A stretch of DNA of 64,000 nucleotides, taken from assembly GCA_023230665.1 (NCBI GenBank), contig JALNWY010000001.1, forward strand, positions 1 to 64,000, read 5' to 3'. This DNA comes from Deltaproteobacteria bacterium (lineage in GTDB: Bacteria > Desulfobacterota > Desulfomonilia > UBA1062). The notes beneath the pieces were generated by a model that saw nothing but the letters and a program-made list of their open reading frames with translations, had not been told where the DNA came from and made no database searches. Numbering within the stretch: the stretch's first letter is position 1; every line of letters starts with the position of its first letter. The position numbers and the translations under genes are program-made. This document shows, piece by piece, positions 1 to 7,445 of this stretch.

Positions 1-138
1 CTTGCGAAACATTCCGAATATATCCTGGAAGTTTCCGAACCCCTTGGTCATCATCTGCGAATAATCCTCCATGAGCTTCTGTCCTCGTGCGGCGTTCAGG
101 AAGGTGTTTCCCCAGAGTTCCAGTGCCTGCGTATCCAT
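1..138 (-). CDS. PHA synthase PhaE-like subunit, N-terminal fragment (runs off window)
   Basis: Only the first 46 codons are inside the window. The ATG lies on the minus strand at 138, and reading is open to base 1. The visible peptide is an amphipathic helical start with a 'MEDYSQMMTKGFG' stretch, reminiscent of the N-termini of PhaE and related granule-associated proteins. The gene follows the PhaC-type synthase gene with an 18 bp gap and an adequate ribosome site, so it is probably the last visible gene of the phasin-phaC unit. In class III synthases PhaE forms a complex with PhaC. The assignment rests mostly on position because most of the protein is missing; another phasin is an alternative. 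Confidence 0.45.
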   Translation of the reverse strand, partial: MDTQALELWGNTFLNAARGQKLMEDYSQMMTKGFGNFQDIFGMFRK

Positions 139-156
139 AATTGTTCCCCTTTGTTC

Positions 157-1722
157 TTATGACTGGTCGATCTCCAACTGAAACAGGACCGGACCACGGA
201 CATTGTTCTCGCCGAAGCGCTTATCCAAGGAAAACTCCGACTTCGGATTGGACCAGGACGTGGCGATGGCAAGATGCCCCTTCGGAAATCCGGTCACCTC
301 GACATCGATGAAATCCTGGGGTGCAAGCGCGCTTTCCTTCTCCACCAGATCGTCCCGTTCTCCATAGCAGATGAGCCAGCGGTAGCCTTTTTCCTGCATG
401 CGGCGCAGGTTGAGCTTCCTGTCGAAGAGCCGCACCGGCAGCGTCCCGTCGCTCGTGATGGGGATGTTGTACGACCGGAAGCTCATTGTGGTGATCTCCA
501 GGGGGAGATCGGTCCGCTCGTACGAGAGCCAGTAGTTGATTGCCAGTGCTGTCTTGTTGAACTTCTCCCTCGGCCTGCCGTTGGTCGAGAGCATCACCAT
601 ATCCCGGTAGAAGCTGATGAGCGGGAATTCATCGTTGATGGCCCTGAGCTTGTAGACCCATCCCATGAGCTTGCCGTCGCCGACCTTGTTTCCGTTCGGA
701 AGTGTTTTCGTTCCATAGGCGAGATCATTGAATCGGGGCGGGAGACTCTGCAGGAAACTGGAGAGCCCCGGGCTCCTGGTTCCATCCATGGGCGAGACGC
801 AGGTGATGAGGGTATCCGCCAGATCGTCGAGTTCACCCGAGAGGAGCCCGCACAGGGAGGTGAAACCGCCCTGACAGTATCCGCACAGGGTTATGGGTTT
901 GCCGTGGCTCTTCTTGACGATCTCGGCGAAGTAGCGGGTATCCCGCGCGTCATCTTCACCGGTCATGACCTGAAAGGCCGGGATTGTCCAGATATTCTTG
1001 GCGATGCGGATATAGGTCGGGATCCCCTTGTTGGCAAAGGCATGCACGAAGCTCTTGTTTTCACCGGGAAGGAAGGCCAGGATATTGGTCCCCAGCACGA
1101 AAGGCGGGATGATGATCATCGGTTTCGCGTCCTGCCTGACCGAGACGTCCCCATGAGAAGGGAGCACCTGGTAGAGCAGGAACCGATCCGTCTCACCGGC
1201 CTTGCGGTATCCCGCCTGATCGAAATGGAACCCGTACTCGCTTCGGATGTTGCGTATTGCCTCGGGATACTCATACACGACCTTTTCCATGAGCCTTTCC
1301 CGCTCTGTGAACAGCTCGGCTATGTCCCTGCCGTCTCGGGAAAAGGCGGTGTTGAGCCAGGAATCGGTGATCTCGTGGTATCGGGGGATATAATATTGCC
1401 CGACCGTGGATATGCTGGACTTCAGTGCCCTCAGGGCAAGCTGCTGGTTCAGAAGAAGCAGCTTGGTATAATCCATGATGGTCTGAGCTGGCGGATATTC
1501 CAAAATCCTCCGGCTTTCCACGTCCAGAAAATAGCTGAGCGAAATGACAAAGGCATCGATAAAGTCACGGTAATACCACAGCAGGCCGTTGGCATAGACC
1601 TGAGAATTCCTTGCCTGTGCCAGGGAGGCGCCCCATATCTTTTCCGACAACTCGCCGGCATGCTCGGGGGTATCTATGGGAAAAACCGGATCATCAAGGC
1701 TTCGAGCTTCGTTCGAAAGCAT
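157..1722 (-). CDS. phaC: Polyhydroxyalkanoate synthase-like alpha/beta hydrolase (PhaC family)
   Basis: A 521-residue protein of the PhaC family, which polymerises (R)-3-hydroxyacyl-CoA into PHA at the granule surface. The N-terminal ~190 residues are helical. The hydrolase core follows, with the cysteine lipase box GYCQGG (Cys283), the acid in 'YGERDDLVE' (Asp457/458) and the histidine in 'PKGHLAIA' (His483), which make up the expected triad. Length fits class I/II-like synthases rather than the ~355-residue class III PhaC. The start ATG at 1722 has an AGGAGAGGAG ribosome site just upstream. Its neighbours are three phasin-like genes upstream and a PhaE-like start downstream, all on the same strand. 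Some family members in deltaproteobacteria are functionally untested, so polymerase activity is inferred. Confidence 0.8.
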   Translation of the reverse strand: MLSNEARSLDDPVFPIDTPEHAGELSEKIWGASLAQARNSQVYANGLLWYYRDFIDAFVISLSYFLDVESRRILEYPPAQTIMDYTKLLLLNQQLALRALKSSISTVGQYYIPRYHEITDSWLNTAFSRDGRDIAELFTERERLMEKVVYEYPEAIRNIRSEYGFHFDQAGYRKAGETDRFLLYQVLPSHGDVSVRQDAKPMIIIPPFVLGTNILAFLPGENKSFVHAFANKGIPTYIRIAKNIWTIPAFQVMTGEDDARDTRYFAEIVKKSHGKPITLCGYCQGGFTSLCGLLSGELDDLADTLITCVSPMDGTRSPGLSSFLQSLPPRFNDLAYGTKTLPNGNKVGDGKLMGWVYKLRAINDEFPLISFYRDMVMLSTNGRPREKFNKTALAINYWLSYERTDLPLEITTMSFRSYNIPITSDGTLPVRLFDRKLNLRRMQEKGYRWLICYGERDDLVEKESALAPQDFIDVEVTGFPKGHLAIATSWSNPKSEFSLDKRFGENNVRGPVLFQLEIDQS

Positions 1723-1757
1723 TCTCCTCTCCTGTAGAGCGACCGCATCGAGGTCAC

Positions 1758-2033
1758 TTATTTTTTCTCTTTTCCCGATGTGCTGAAATATTCGTCTACC
1801 TTCTGAAAGTTCTCGTCCACGGACTTCTTGAACTCGGCCCTCCCCTTTTTATATGCGCTGATCCACTGATTCAGAACGCTCTTGCCGTCATCGGGAAGCC
1901 ACTTTGCCTGGTCGAGAAAGGTCTCTGCCATTTTTTCCGCCTGCTCCTGGATCATCACCATTGCATTGAAGCTGTTGTCAAAAGAAGATTTTTGAAAATC
2001 GATCATCTGCCGTACCGCCTGTTTCTGGTCCAT
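1758..2033 (-). CDS. Phasin-like granule protein, paralogue 3
   Basis: A 91-residue, entirely helical protein with a conserved core: a 'MIDFQKSSFDN' start, 'QEQAEKMAETFLDQ' and 'YKKGRAEFKKSVDENF'. The same pattern recurs in the two genes upstream, so the three are tandem paralogues. Phasins coat PHA granules and often assist the synthase. I chose the second ATG (2033) because it gives a good spacing from GGGAGG and aligns with the MDQK/MDMK starts of the paralogues; an ATG two codons earlier at 2039 is possible. It lies 35 bp upstream of phaC on the same strand. Family membership is inferred from size, helical composition and context. Confidence 0.65.
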   Translation of the reverse strand: MDQKQAVRQMIDFQKSSFDNSFNAMVMIQEQAEKMAETFLDQAKWLPDDGKSVLNQWISAYKKGRAEFKKSVDENFQKVDEYFSTSGKEKK

Positions 2034-2588
2034 GCCCATTCCTCCCTTTTTAAGGTATTTTTCATTCCCCTTTATGGGAACGCTCCGGCTAGAGCCTTTT
2101 TTTCCTTGCAGAGATGCACGGCTCGCCGTCCTTGGGGCAGCACGCTCTTGGCCGGCGCTGACGCAATGCTTTCACGAGTTCATTATCAGAACCTTCTTGA
2201 ATCCGCCCTAAATTAAGGACCTTGAAGGGAGGCACATTCCTGTTCAAGCTTTTTTTGCTTGAAGCCGGGTCAAGGGGATTGCCCTTCAAAGGCCCATATC
2301 ATTGATTTAATACGACCCCGGCCGATTCTCTCAAGTTTGGCAAACTCCCAAGACAGCCGGCTAAAGCCCTGCACTGGCAGGCTTTCGATCGGATCGGCGC
2401 CTTGTTTCCCAAAGGTCGTACGATCAGGCGGAGGAGCCCTCAGGTTTCATGAACAAACAGGCGCCACTTTATTTTACAAAGATGATCTCCCGTATGAGCA
2501 AAGGAGGTCCTGCCTGGCCGATTCTTCCAATACATGTACGGTCTTTTCCGCGAGCTTCCACAGCCTGCGGCGCTTTTGGACTCTTTCA
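2034..2588. other. 555 bp intergenic region inside the phasin cluster
   Basis: No convincing gene is seen between paralogue 2 and paralogue 3. The region contains a perfect inverted repeat, TTCAAGC / GCTTGAA (2243-2249 and 2257-2263), around a loop of seven T. It has no T-run after the stem, so it does not look like a standard terminator. A 66-codon reading frame on the minus strand (2089-2289) would need a TTG start without a clear ribosome site and resembles nothing I recognise. The gap suggests that paralogue 3-phaC may have a separate promoter or that a gene has decayed here, but I could not find a convincing -35/-10 pair. Confidence 0.4.
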
Positions 2589-2999
2589 CTATTTCTCCGG
2601 GCTCTTCGCAGAAGCCCTTCTCGTCTCGGCAGCGGTTCTGGGTGCCTGCCGGGAGGCGCGCCGGGTTGTCTGCCGGGCCTGCTGCGCGGGTTTCTGTCCT
2701 GTCTCCTGAGCCTGTCCCGCAACCCTCTGGGTCGCCTCGGCGGTGGACACGAGATACGATTCCATCTTGTCGTACCCGTCGTCCATCACCTTCTTGAGAT
2801 CATCCCTGCTTTTTTTATACATGTTCCCCCATCGGATGATGATCTGCCTGCTTCCTTCAGGCATCCAAGGCATCCTGTCCAGGAACTGGCTGATCGACTT
2901 CTCGGTCTGATCCTGGATGGCGACCAGGTTTCTGTATACATTGTCCAAGGCGGCTTTCTGAAAGTCAAAGGCCTGCTTTACCATGGTTTTCTGATCCAT
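2589..2999 (-). CDS. Phasin-like protein with basic Ala/Arg-rich tail, paralogue 2
   Basis: A 136-residue protein. Residues 1-90 match the paralogue core ('AFDFQKAALDN', 'QDQTEKSISQFLDRMPW', 'YKKSRDDLKKVMDDGYDKM'). The last ~45 residues form a low-complexity tail rich in Gln, Ala, Arg and Lys with no acidic cluster, comparable in character to the histone-like tails of PhaF-type phasins that tether granules to the nucleoid. ATG 2999 was preferred over an upstream start at 3038 because it aligns with the other paralogues. It lies 44 bp downstream of paralogue 1 and is probably co-transcribed with it. DNA binding by the tail is inferred from composition only. Confidence 0.65.
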   Translation of the reverse strand: MDQKTMVKQAFDFQKAALDNVYRNLVAIQDQTEKSISQFLDRMPWMPEGSRQIIIRWGNMYKKSRDDLKKVMDDGYDKMESYLVSTAEATQRVAGQAQETGQKPAQQARQTTRRASRQAPRTAAETRRASAKSPEK

Positions 3000-3043
3000 T
3001 TCCAGTACCCCTTTTCTCTCTTCCCCGCATCCGGGCACCGCGC

Positions 3044-3319
3044 CTACTGCATAATTCCCAGTGAGGAGGAGATATGCCTTTCGAGCTGATCGAACCCATC
3101 GTCTATCGCCTTCTTGAAATCATCCCTGCCGCTCTTGTACATGGTCGTCCATTCGAGCAGAGCGCCCTTGCCCTCGGCAGGAAACCAGCCTGTCCGGTCT
3201 ATGAACGCATTGAGCACCTTCTCGGCCTGATCCTGCAGAGTGACGATGGTTTCATAACCGTTGTCAAAGGCCACCTTCTGCAAATCAATCATCTGTAGGG
3301 CCATTGTCTTCATATCCAT
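3044..3319 (-). CDS. Phasin-like granule protein, paralogue 1
   Basis: A 91-residue helical protein and the first gene of the phasin cluster. It shares 'MIDLQKVAFDNGYETIVTLQDQAEK' -like spacing and 'YKSGRDDFKKAIDDGFDQLE' with its two downstream paralogues. Start ATG 3319 follows a GGGAGGAGCG ribosome site; an upstream in-frame ATG at 3352 lacks one. A near-consensus promoter sits 47 bp upstream. It is transcribed divergently from phaR, the usual arrangement for a phasin repressed by PhaR until granules form. The role as a PHA surface protein is inferred from family pattern and context. Confidence 0.7.
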   Translation of the reverse strand: MDMKTMALQMIDLQKVAFDNGYETIVTLQDQAEKVLNAFIDRTGWFPAEGKGALLEWTTMYKSGRDDFKKAIDDGFDQLERHISSSLGIMQ

Positions 3320-3365
3320 GGTTCGCTCCTCCCTTTTCTTTTTGAAAAGCATTCATCTCAAACCA

Positions 3366-3393
3366 ATAATAGGGTCCTCCGATCATTTGTCAA
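3366..3393 (-). promoter_or_regulatory. Sigma70-type promoter of the phasin operon
   Basis: On the minus strand TTGACA (3388-3393) is followed after 16 bp by TATTAT (3366-3371), an 11/12 match to consensus. The predicted start is near 3359, leaving a ~40 nt leader before ATG 3319. A TGCA-rich motif lies just upstream of the -35 box. Confidence 0.7.
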
Positions 3394-3400
3394 GGTAATT

Positions 3401-3413
3401 ATTGCATTGCAAC
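3401..3413. promoter_or_regulatory. Candidate PhaR operator (TGCA-rich motif)
   Basis: ATTGCATTGCAAC contains a tandem TTGCA/TTGCAA motif. It sits 8 bp upstream of the -35 of the phasin promoter and 28 bp upstream of the -35 of the phaR promoter. Known PhaR operators, for example in Paracoccus, are TGC-rich, and PhaR classically represses both phasin genes and itself. The assignment is inferred from position and base pattern. Confidence 0.35.
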
Positions 3414-3440
3414 ATACTGGGTCGAGAGGAGGTGGATTTG

Positions 3441-3469
3441 TTGATAAACTCTATTATTATCTATATAAT
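3441..3469 (+). promoter_or_regulatory. Sigma70-type promoter of phaR
   Basis: TTGATA (3441-3446) and a perfect TATAAT (3464-3469) are separated by exactly 17 bp, an 11/12 match to consensus. The predicted start is near 3476, giving an unusually long leader of about 190 nt before phaR. Confidence 0.7.
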
Positions 3470-3616
3470 TATCTGGTTGCTATGATCATATCAGGGATTG
3501 TTATTGAGGTTGATCGGGAATTTTGTTGCGGCGTGTCATTTTTTATGGCTTTTATCTCTGCCTTGTGTTATGAAGCGGATGTATTGTGTGCGAAAGGAGG
3601 ACCGCTGTGCCGGTGT

Positions 3617-3644
3617 CAAGGAGGCAGGATTGAAGCCCTCCTTG
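3617..3644 (+). promoter_or_regulatory. Leader hairpin in the phaR mRNA masking a Shine-Dalgarno-like sequence
   Basis: CAAGGAGG (3617-3624) pairs perfectly with CCTCCTTG (3637-3644) across a 12 nt loop. The left arm is a full Shine-Dalgarno sequence. A second perfect AAGGAGG at 3594-3600 precedes a GTG at 3607 that opens an eight-codon frame ending at 3633, inside the hairpin. This arrangement could couple translation of a small leader peptide to hairpin opening. It is a structural observation with an inferred function. Confidence 0.35.
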
Positions 3645-3666
3645 CATCCGGTGAAAGGCGGTCCGG

Positions 3667-4146
3667 GTGATCAAGATGGCTGACAGAGAAAAGCTGCTTT
3701 TAAAAAAATATGGGAACCGGCGTTTGTATGACACGAACCGGAGCACCTACATCACCCTGAGCCAAGTTGCGGACATCATCAAGCAGGGCGTGGACGTCCA
3801 GGTTGTCGATGCGAAGACTCAGGAGGATGTGACCGCGTTCATACTCACACAGATCGTTCTGGAACAGGCACGGAAAAAGAACGCGCTGCTGCCGGCGGAA
3901 CTCCTCCATCTGATCATCCGCTACGGCGAGGACCTGCTCCAGGAATTTTTTCAGAAATACCTGGAGCAGACCATCCACGGATACATCCAGTTCAAGAAGG
4001 CCATGGACGAGCAGTTCGGCAAATGGGTCGACATGCAGCTCAACTACTCGGACATGGCTCATAAGACCCTCTCGGAGCTCACCCGTTTTCAGAACCTCTT
4101 CGGCCCGCCCCCGGATTCACCGGGGGCGAAAAACGGCAAGGACTAG
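3667..4146 (+). CDS. phaR: PHA synthesis regulator PhaR
   Basis: A 159-residue protein with the PhaR N-terminal DNA-binding domain: 'LLKKYGNRRLYDT' followed by 'YITLSQVADIIKQG' (residues ~9-45). The PHA-accumulation-regulator domain follows ('FILTQIVLEQ'), then a helical C-terminus. PhaR binds granules and DNA, so it senses granule presence and represses phasin and its own gene. The GTG start at 3667 has a GAAAGGCGG ribosome site at ~5 nt; ATG 3676, three codons later, is the alternative. It is divergent from the phasin-phaC operon and convergent with the second PhaC-like gene. The domain assignment is strong. Confidence 0.9.
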   Translation: MIKMADREKLLLKKYGNRRLYDTNRSTYITLSQVADIIKQGVDVQVVDAKTQEDVTAFILTQIVLEQARKKNALLPAELLHLIIRYGEDLLQEFFQKYLEQTIHGYIQFKKAMDEQFGKWVDMQLNYSDMAHKTLSELTRFQNLFGPPPDSPGAKNGKD

Positions 4147-4175
4147 GGACAGCACCTACACTAAGGTTTCGGTTT

Positions 4176-5252
4176 TCAGACGCTTCGAGCCATATCCATC
4201 AGGTCTGCAGGGGCGACCCTCGCTCCCGGCGCATAGGCGGCATCGTCGATAAAGGCCAGGGCTGCCGGCCATTCGTGCTGCAGCGCCCTTCTGCCCATGA
4301 ACACGGAGATGTGCCCCGCCTGAGGGATTACGGCCTTGAAAATATGATCCCTGGGCGTGGAGGCGTAGTGCTCGAGATTGTGCACCTGGGGCACGAGGGT
4401 GATGTCGTCCCGCTCGCCTGCAAGCAGCGCCAGGGGGCACGATATGTTCTGCAGGTCGACGTATTCGCAGAGCACCTCCAGGGTGCCCCTGATCAGCCTG
4501 TTCTGTTTGAAGAGCTTTTCGACGACATCAAGATACCACCGCCCGGAGATGTCCTGGGCATACTCGTACCATCGGCTGAACTTCCGAGTCCTCTCCAGGT
4601 AGCTTTCGTCCTGTACGTTGATCCAGAGGTTCAGGTAGTCCCGGACGAACCGGTCGTAGGAGTTCATCATCTTCCATCCCATGAGCATGAGATCGCCTGA
4701 CATGTTGCCCCCGCTTAATCCCACGAGATACTGATAGTACATGAGCGGCAGGGTGTTGACCATGTCCTGTATCTTGCCGCCGCCCGCAGTGAAATCAATG
4801 GGTGCGGCAGCAAGCATGAGGGCGCGCACATCATCGGGGAACAGGGCGGCATAGATCGCCGAGAGCCACCCGCCCTGGCACAGGCCCGCAAGGATGACGG
4901 GAGGGCCCGCCTTCTTCACGCACAACATGGTCTGTTTCACCAGGTCGTCGATGGTCTCCCCCCTCCTGCTCAGGGTACTCGATTTCCACTCGATGACATA
5001 CACCGGATGGTTCGTCTGCCGCAGGCAGGTCTGCACCAGGCTCTGGTTCGGGGCATAGTCGGCTATGCTGGAGTGGTGACCGGCCTGGGGAGGAACGATC
5101 AGGATCGGATCGCCTGCGCGGTCCTCATCGAATCTCCTCAAGACAACCGCTTGATCTTCAAATATTTTCCTGTTCGGGCTGATGAATTCGGGTTTGCCTC
5201 GCGAGGAGGCGGTCTGAAAAAATTTCATGAGATCTGCATAGGGTGTATTCAT
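4176..5252 (-). CDS. Second PhaC-like alpha/beta hydrolase (class III-size)
   Basis: A 358-residue protein with a cysteine lipase box GLCQGG (Cys125), an acid in 'GERDDITLVP' (Asp282/283) and a histidine in 'IPQAGHISVF' (His314), the PhaC-type triad order. Its length matches class III PhaC, which works with PhaE. Intracellular PHA depolymerases share the fold, so degradation or thiolysis is an alternative. The start ATG 5252 has AAGGAG at 7 nt; earlier in-frame codons up to 5396 have no ribosome site. It ends 29 bp from the convergent phaR. Two PhaC-like proteins of different length in one locus suggest either two synthases or a synthase plus a mobilising hydrolase. Confidence 0.7.
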   Translation of the reverse strand: MNTPYADLMKFFQTASSRGKPEFISPNRKIFEDQAVVLRRFDEDRAGDPILIVPPQAGHHSSIADYAPNQSLVQTCLRQTNHPVYVIEWKSSTLSRRGETIDDLVKQTMLCVKKAGPPVILAGLCQGGWLSAIYAALFPDDVRALMLAAAPIDFTAGGGKIQDMVNTLPLMYYQYLVGLSGGNMSGDLMLMGWKMMNSYDRFVRDYLNLWINVQDESYLERTRKFSRWYEYAQDISGRWYLDVVEKLFKQNRLIRGTLEVLCEYVDLQNISCPLALLAGERDDITLVPQVHNLEHYASTPRDHIFKAVIPQAGHISVFMGRRALQHEWPAALAFIDDAAYAPGARVAPADLMDMARSV

Positions 5253-5626
5253 GGTGCAACTCCTTCGTGTTTGATTTTTCCCGGTGATGGTAAAAAATAT
5301 GGATGTTCCGGAAAAGGAAGGGGGCGGGAAGGAACCGATGATCCATCGAGGCGACCACGGGTACTGCCCTTGACTCCGGCACTGAAAATAGTGCAATATC
5401 AGCTCGTTGATGCCTTTTCACCCCTTCTTTATACATCTTTTCCCAGTGCGCGTCTATAGAGAAGCGATCATTGACGTTATCTTTGATTTTCTGGAGTTTC
5501 CTCGATTATCCATCGCGTCGCAATGGCTTGTCATTTCAAGAAAGTATGCGCTGCTGCTGCACCTGCCCGGCACCTGCAGGCCCCATGGTGCGGATCGCGT
5601 GGGCAGTAAGCGCTCATCCCCTCTCT
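5253..5626. other. 374 bp intergenic region before the second phaC-like gene
   Basis: No gene is seen. It contains a TGC-rich patch at 5551-5580, with GCACCTGC repeated at 5559-5566 and 5570-5577. That is a possible PhaR site for the downstream phaC-like gene at 5252. I saw no clear sigma70 promoter and no terminator with a T-run after the 3-hydroxyacyl-CoA dehydrogenase gene. Confidence 0.35.
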
Positions 5627-6544
5627 TTACTTTGCCTTGATCTCCCCTGTGAGAAACCCCGGATCGGTGTACGCGGGGTTCGGATACGTATAGAAGCCCT
5701 CCCCGGTCTTGAAGCCCAGCAGGCCCTTGTCAACATAGATTTTCAGAAAATCCGCGTTTGCCTGTGCCTGCGCATCGCCCGTCTTTTTGGCCCAGTAGTC
5801 GGTGATGGTATGGACCGTGGAGAGCCCCACCTGATCCATGATGCCGAAAGGACCGACCGGGGTGTGCATGACGCCCATCCACGAGCGGTCGATGTCCTCG
5901 ATCGAGGCCACCCCCTTCGACGCCAGGGTGAGTGAGGAAAAGAACAGGCTTGAGAGCATGGTGTTGAATACGTAGCCGTTGTTTTCCCGGTTGAGCATGA
6001 TCACGATCTGGCCGATGCTCTTTGCAAACCCGCTGACAAGCTTGGTCACCTCAGGATCGGTGCCCGGATGGGGCATGACATCCACGACATTGGATATCCG
6101 GACGTCGTGGAAATGCAGGGCCGCAAATCTCTCCGGCCTGCCTGTTTCCTCAGCGATCATGGAGGGAACCAGCATGGAGGTGTTGGTAGTAAAGATCGCG
6201 CGCTGAGGACAGAGCTCGTTGAACCGGCTGAAGATACGGGCCTTGATCGCCGGGTCCTCGGGGACGGACTCGCTGATGAAATCCGCGTCACGGGCCGCAA
6301 GCGCCTGGTCCGTGGCGCCGGATATGCGGGCCATGATCTCGCCGAGCTGATCCGGGGTGATCCGGCCCACCGAGACAAACCACGATCCGAGCTTTTCCAT
6401 GCGCCTCGTGGCCTTGTCCAGGATCTCCTCCGAGAGGTCGTGCATTACTACGGTATATCCGTGCATGGCGCAGGTAAACCCGATCTGCTGACCCATGGTC
6501 CCGGCCCCGAGGATAAGAACGCGTTTGATATCGGAGAGCTCCAT
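5627..6544 (-). CDS. 3-hydroxyacyl-CoA dehydrogenase (single-function, HbdA/PaaH-like)
   Basis: A 305-residue NAD-dependent dehydrogenase interconverting 3-hydroxyacyl-CoA and 3-oxoacyl-CoA. The Rossmann motif GAGTMG is at residues 13-18; the catalytic region is 'ALHFHDVRISNVVDV' followed by 'HPGTDPE', and the C-terminal dimerisation domain ends in 'GFKTGEGFYTYP'. Length is typical of stand-alone enzymes. ATG 6544 follows AAAGGAGGATC. It is the last gene of the minus-strand acyl-CoA operon that starts at 11274, 54 bp after the SDR gene. It would oxidise the 3-hydroxyacyl-CoA produced upstream, or supply precursors in reverse. Confidence 0.9.
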   Translation of the reverse strand: MELSDIKRVLILGAGTMGQQIGFTCAMHGYTVVMHDLSEEILDKATRRMEKLGSWFVSVGRITPDQLGEIMARISGATDQALAARDADFISESVPEDPAIKARIFSRFNELCPQRAIFTTNTSMLVPSMIAEETGRPERFAALHFHDVRISNVVDVMPHPGTDPEVTKLVSGFAKSIGQIVIMLNRENNGYVFNTMLSSLFFSSLTLASKGVASIEDIDRSWMGVMHTPVGPFGIMDQVGLSTVHTITDYWAKKTGDAQAQANADFLKIYVDKGLLGFKTGEGFYTYPNPAYTDPGFLTGEIKAK

Positions 6545-6598
6545 ATGATCCTCCTTTAATAATAACCGTCGTGCCGTTCATTGGCGTAAAGCCGTCAC

Positions 6599-7357
6599 TC
6601 ATGCCAGGGCCCCGCCGTCCACCACCAAAGACGCCCCCGTGGTAAACGGTGCGGCGTCCGACACCAGATAGAGCACCGCGCCTGCTATCTCGCTCGGCTG
6701 GGCGTGCCTTCCCAGGGGAATCATCTTGACCGCGTAGTCGTAGATCATGTCGTTTTCCATGATGGCCTTTGAGAAGCTGGTCTCCACCAGCCCGGGCAGC
6801 AGGGCATTGACCCGGATGTTCCTGCCGGCGAGTTCCTTGGCGAATGCCCGGGTCATGGAGATGAGGCCCGCCTTGGTGATGGAGTACACCCCCTGGAAGG
6901 GCGCGGGCTTGATGCCGTTGATGGAAGACACGTTCACGATGGAGCCGCCTCCGATCATGAGTTTTGCCGCGTGCTGGATCATGAAGAAGGGGCCTTTGAG
7001 GTTCACGTCGAGGGTCTTGTTCCACACCCCTTCGTCGGCATTGATCATCTCACCGAAATACGGGTTGGTGGCGGCATTGTTGATGAGAATGTTCAGCGTG
7101 CCGAACCGCTCGCGTATGTTCCCGAAGAGTGTCTCGATTTGTTTGAGGTCGCCCACGTGGCAGGCCATCACGTCTGCCTTCCCTCCCCGCGAGACGATCT
7201 TTTCGGCTACACCCTTGAGCGCATCCGCCTTCCTGCTCGCCAGGATGCAGTGTGCCCCGTAGTCTGCCAGCGTCACGGCAATGGCCTCGCCGATGCCTCT
7301 GCTCGCGCCGGTCACCAGGGCGATTTTTCCATCAAGGTGGAAATCGATCTTTTCCAT
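6599..7357 (-). CDS. SDR-family oxidoreductase
   Basis: A 252-residue classical short-chain dehydrogenase/reductase. The nucleotide motif TGASRGIG is at residues 16-23, 'NNAA' follows, and the catalytic Ser-Tyr-Lys is in 'VNVSSINGI' and 'YSITKAG'. Other members of this type act as 3-oxoacyl reductases or secondary-alcohol dehydrogenases. Within this operon an attractive role is interconversion of 4-oxo- and 4-hydroxyacyl-CoA, as proposed for LvaD of Pseudomonas putida, but the sequence cannot fix the substrate. The start ATG 7357 is preceded by TTTAAGGAGGG. It lies between the kinase-like and 3-hydroxyacyl-CoA dehydrogenase genes. Confidence 0.85.
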   Translation of the reverse strand: MEKIDFHLDGKIALVTGASRGIGEAIAVTLADYGAHCILASRKADALKGVAEKIVSRGGKADVMACHVGDLKQIETLFGNIRERFGTLNILINNAATNPYFGEMINADEGVWNKTLDVNLKGPFFMIQHAAKLMIGGGSIVNVSSINGIKPAPFQGVYSITKAGLISMTRAFAKELAGRNIRVNALLPGLVETSFSKAIMENDMIYDYAVKMIPLGRHAQPSEIAGAVLYLVSDAAPFTTGASLVVDGGALA

Positions 7358-7445
7358 ATGCTTCCCTCCTTAAAAAAGCTCTCTTCCTTTTCTCTCTCGT
7401 GCACATCCGGCGGGAATCTGCACCCTCTGCTCGCAGTCTCCCTGC

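Noticed and set aside
274..1737. 487-codon open frame on the plus strand opposite phaC
   Set aside because: It is antisense to a clear phaC gene, has no recognisable protein motif and is explained by high third-position GC.
2243..2263. Inverted repeat TTCAAGC/GCTTGAA with seven-T loop as a terminator
   Set aside because: No T-run follows the stem on either strand; the T-run is in the loop.
2089..2289. 66-codon minus-strand frame between phasin genes
   Set aside because: It needs a TTG start without a ribosome site and matches no family that I recognise.
3407..3683. 87- and 61-codon frames in the phaR leader as genes
   Set aside because: They cover promoter elements, have no good ribosome site at their starts, and look like chance frames in AT-rich leader DNA.
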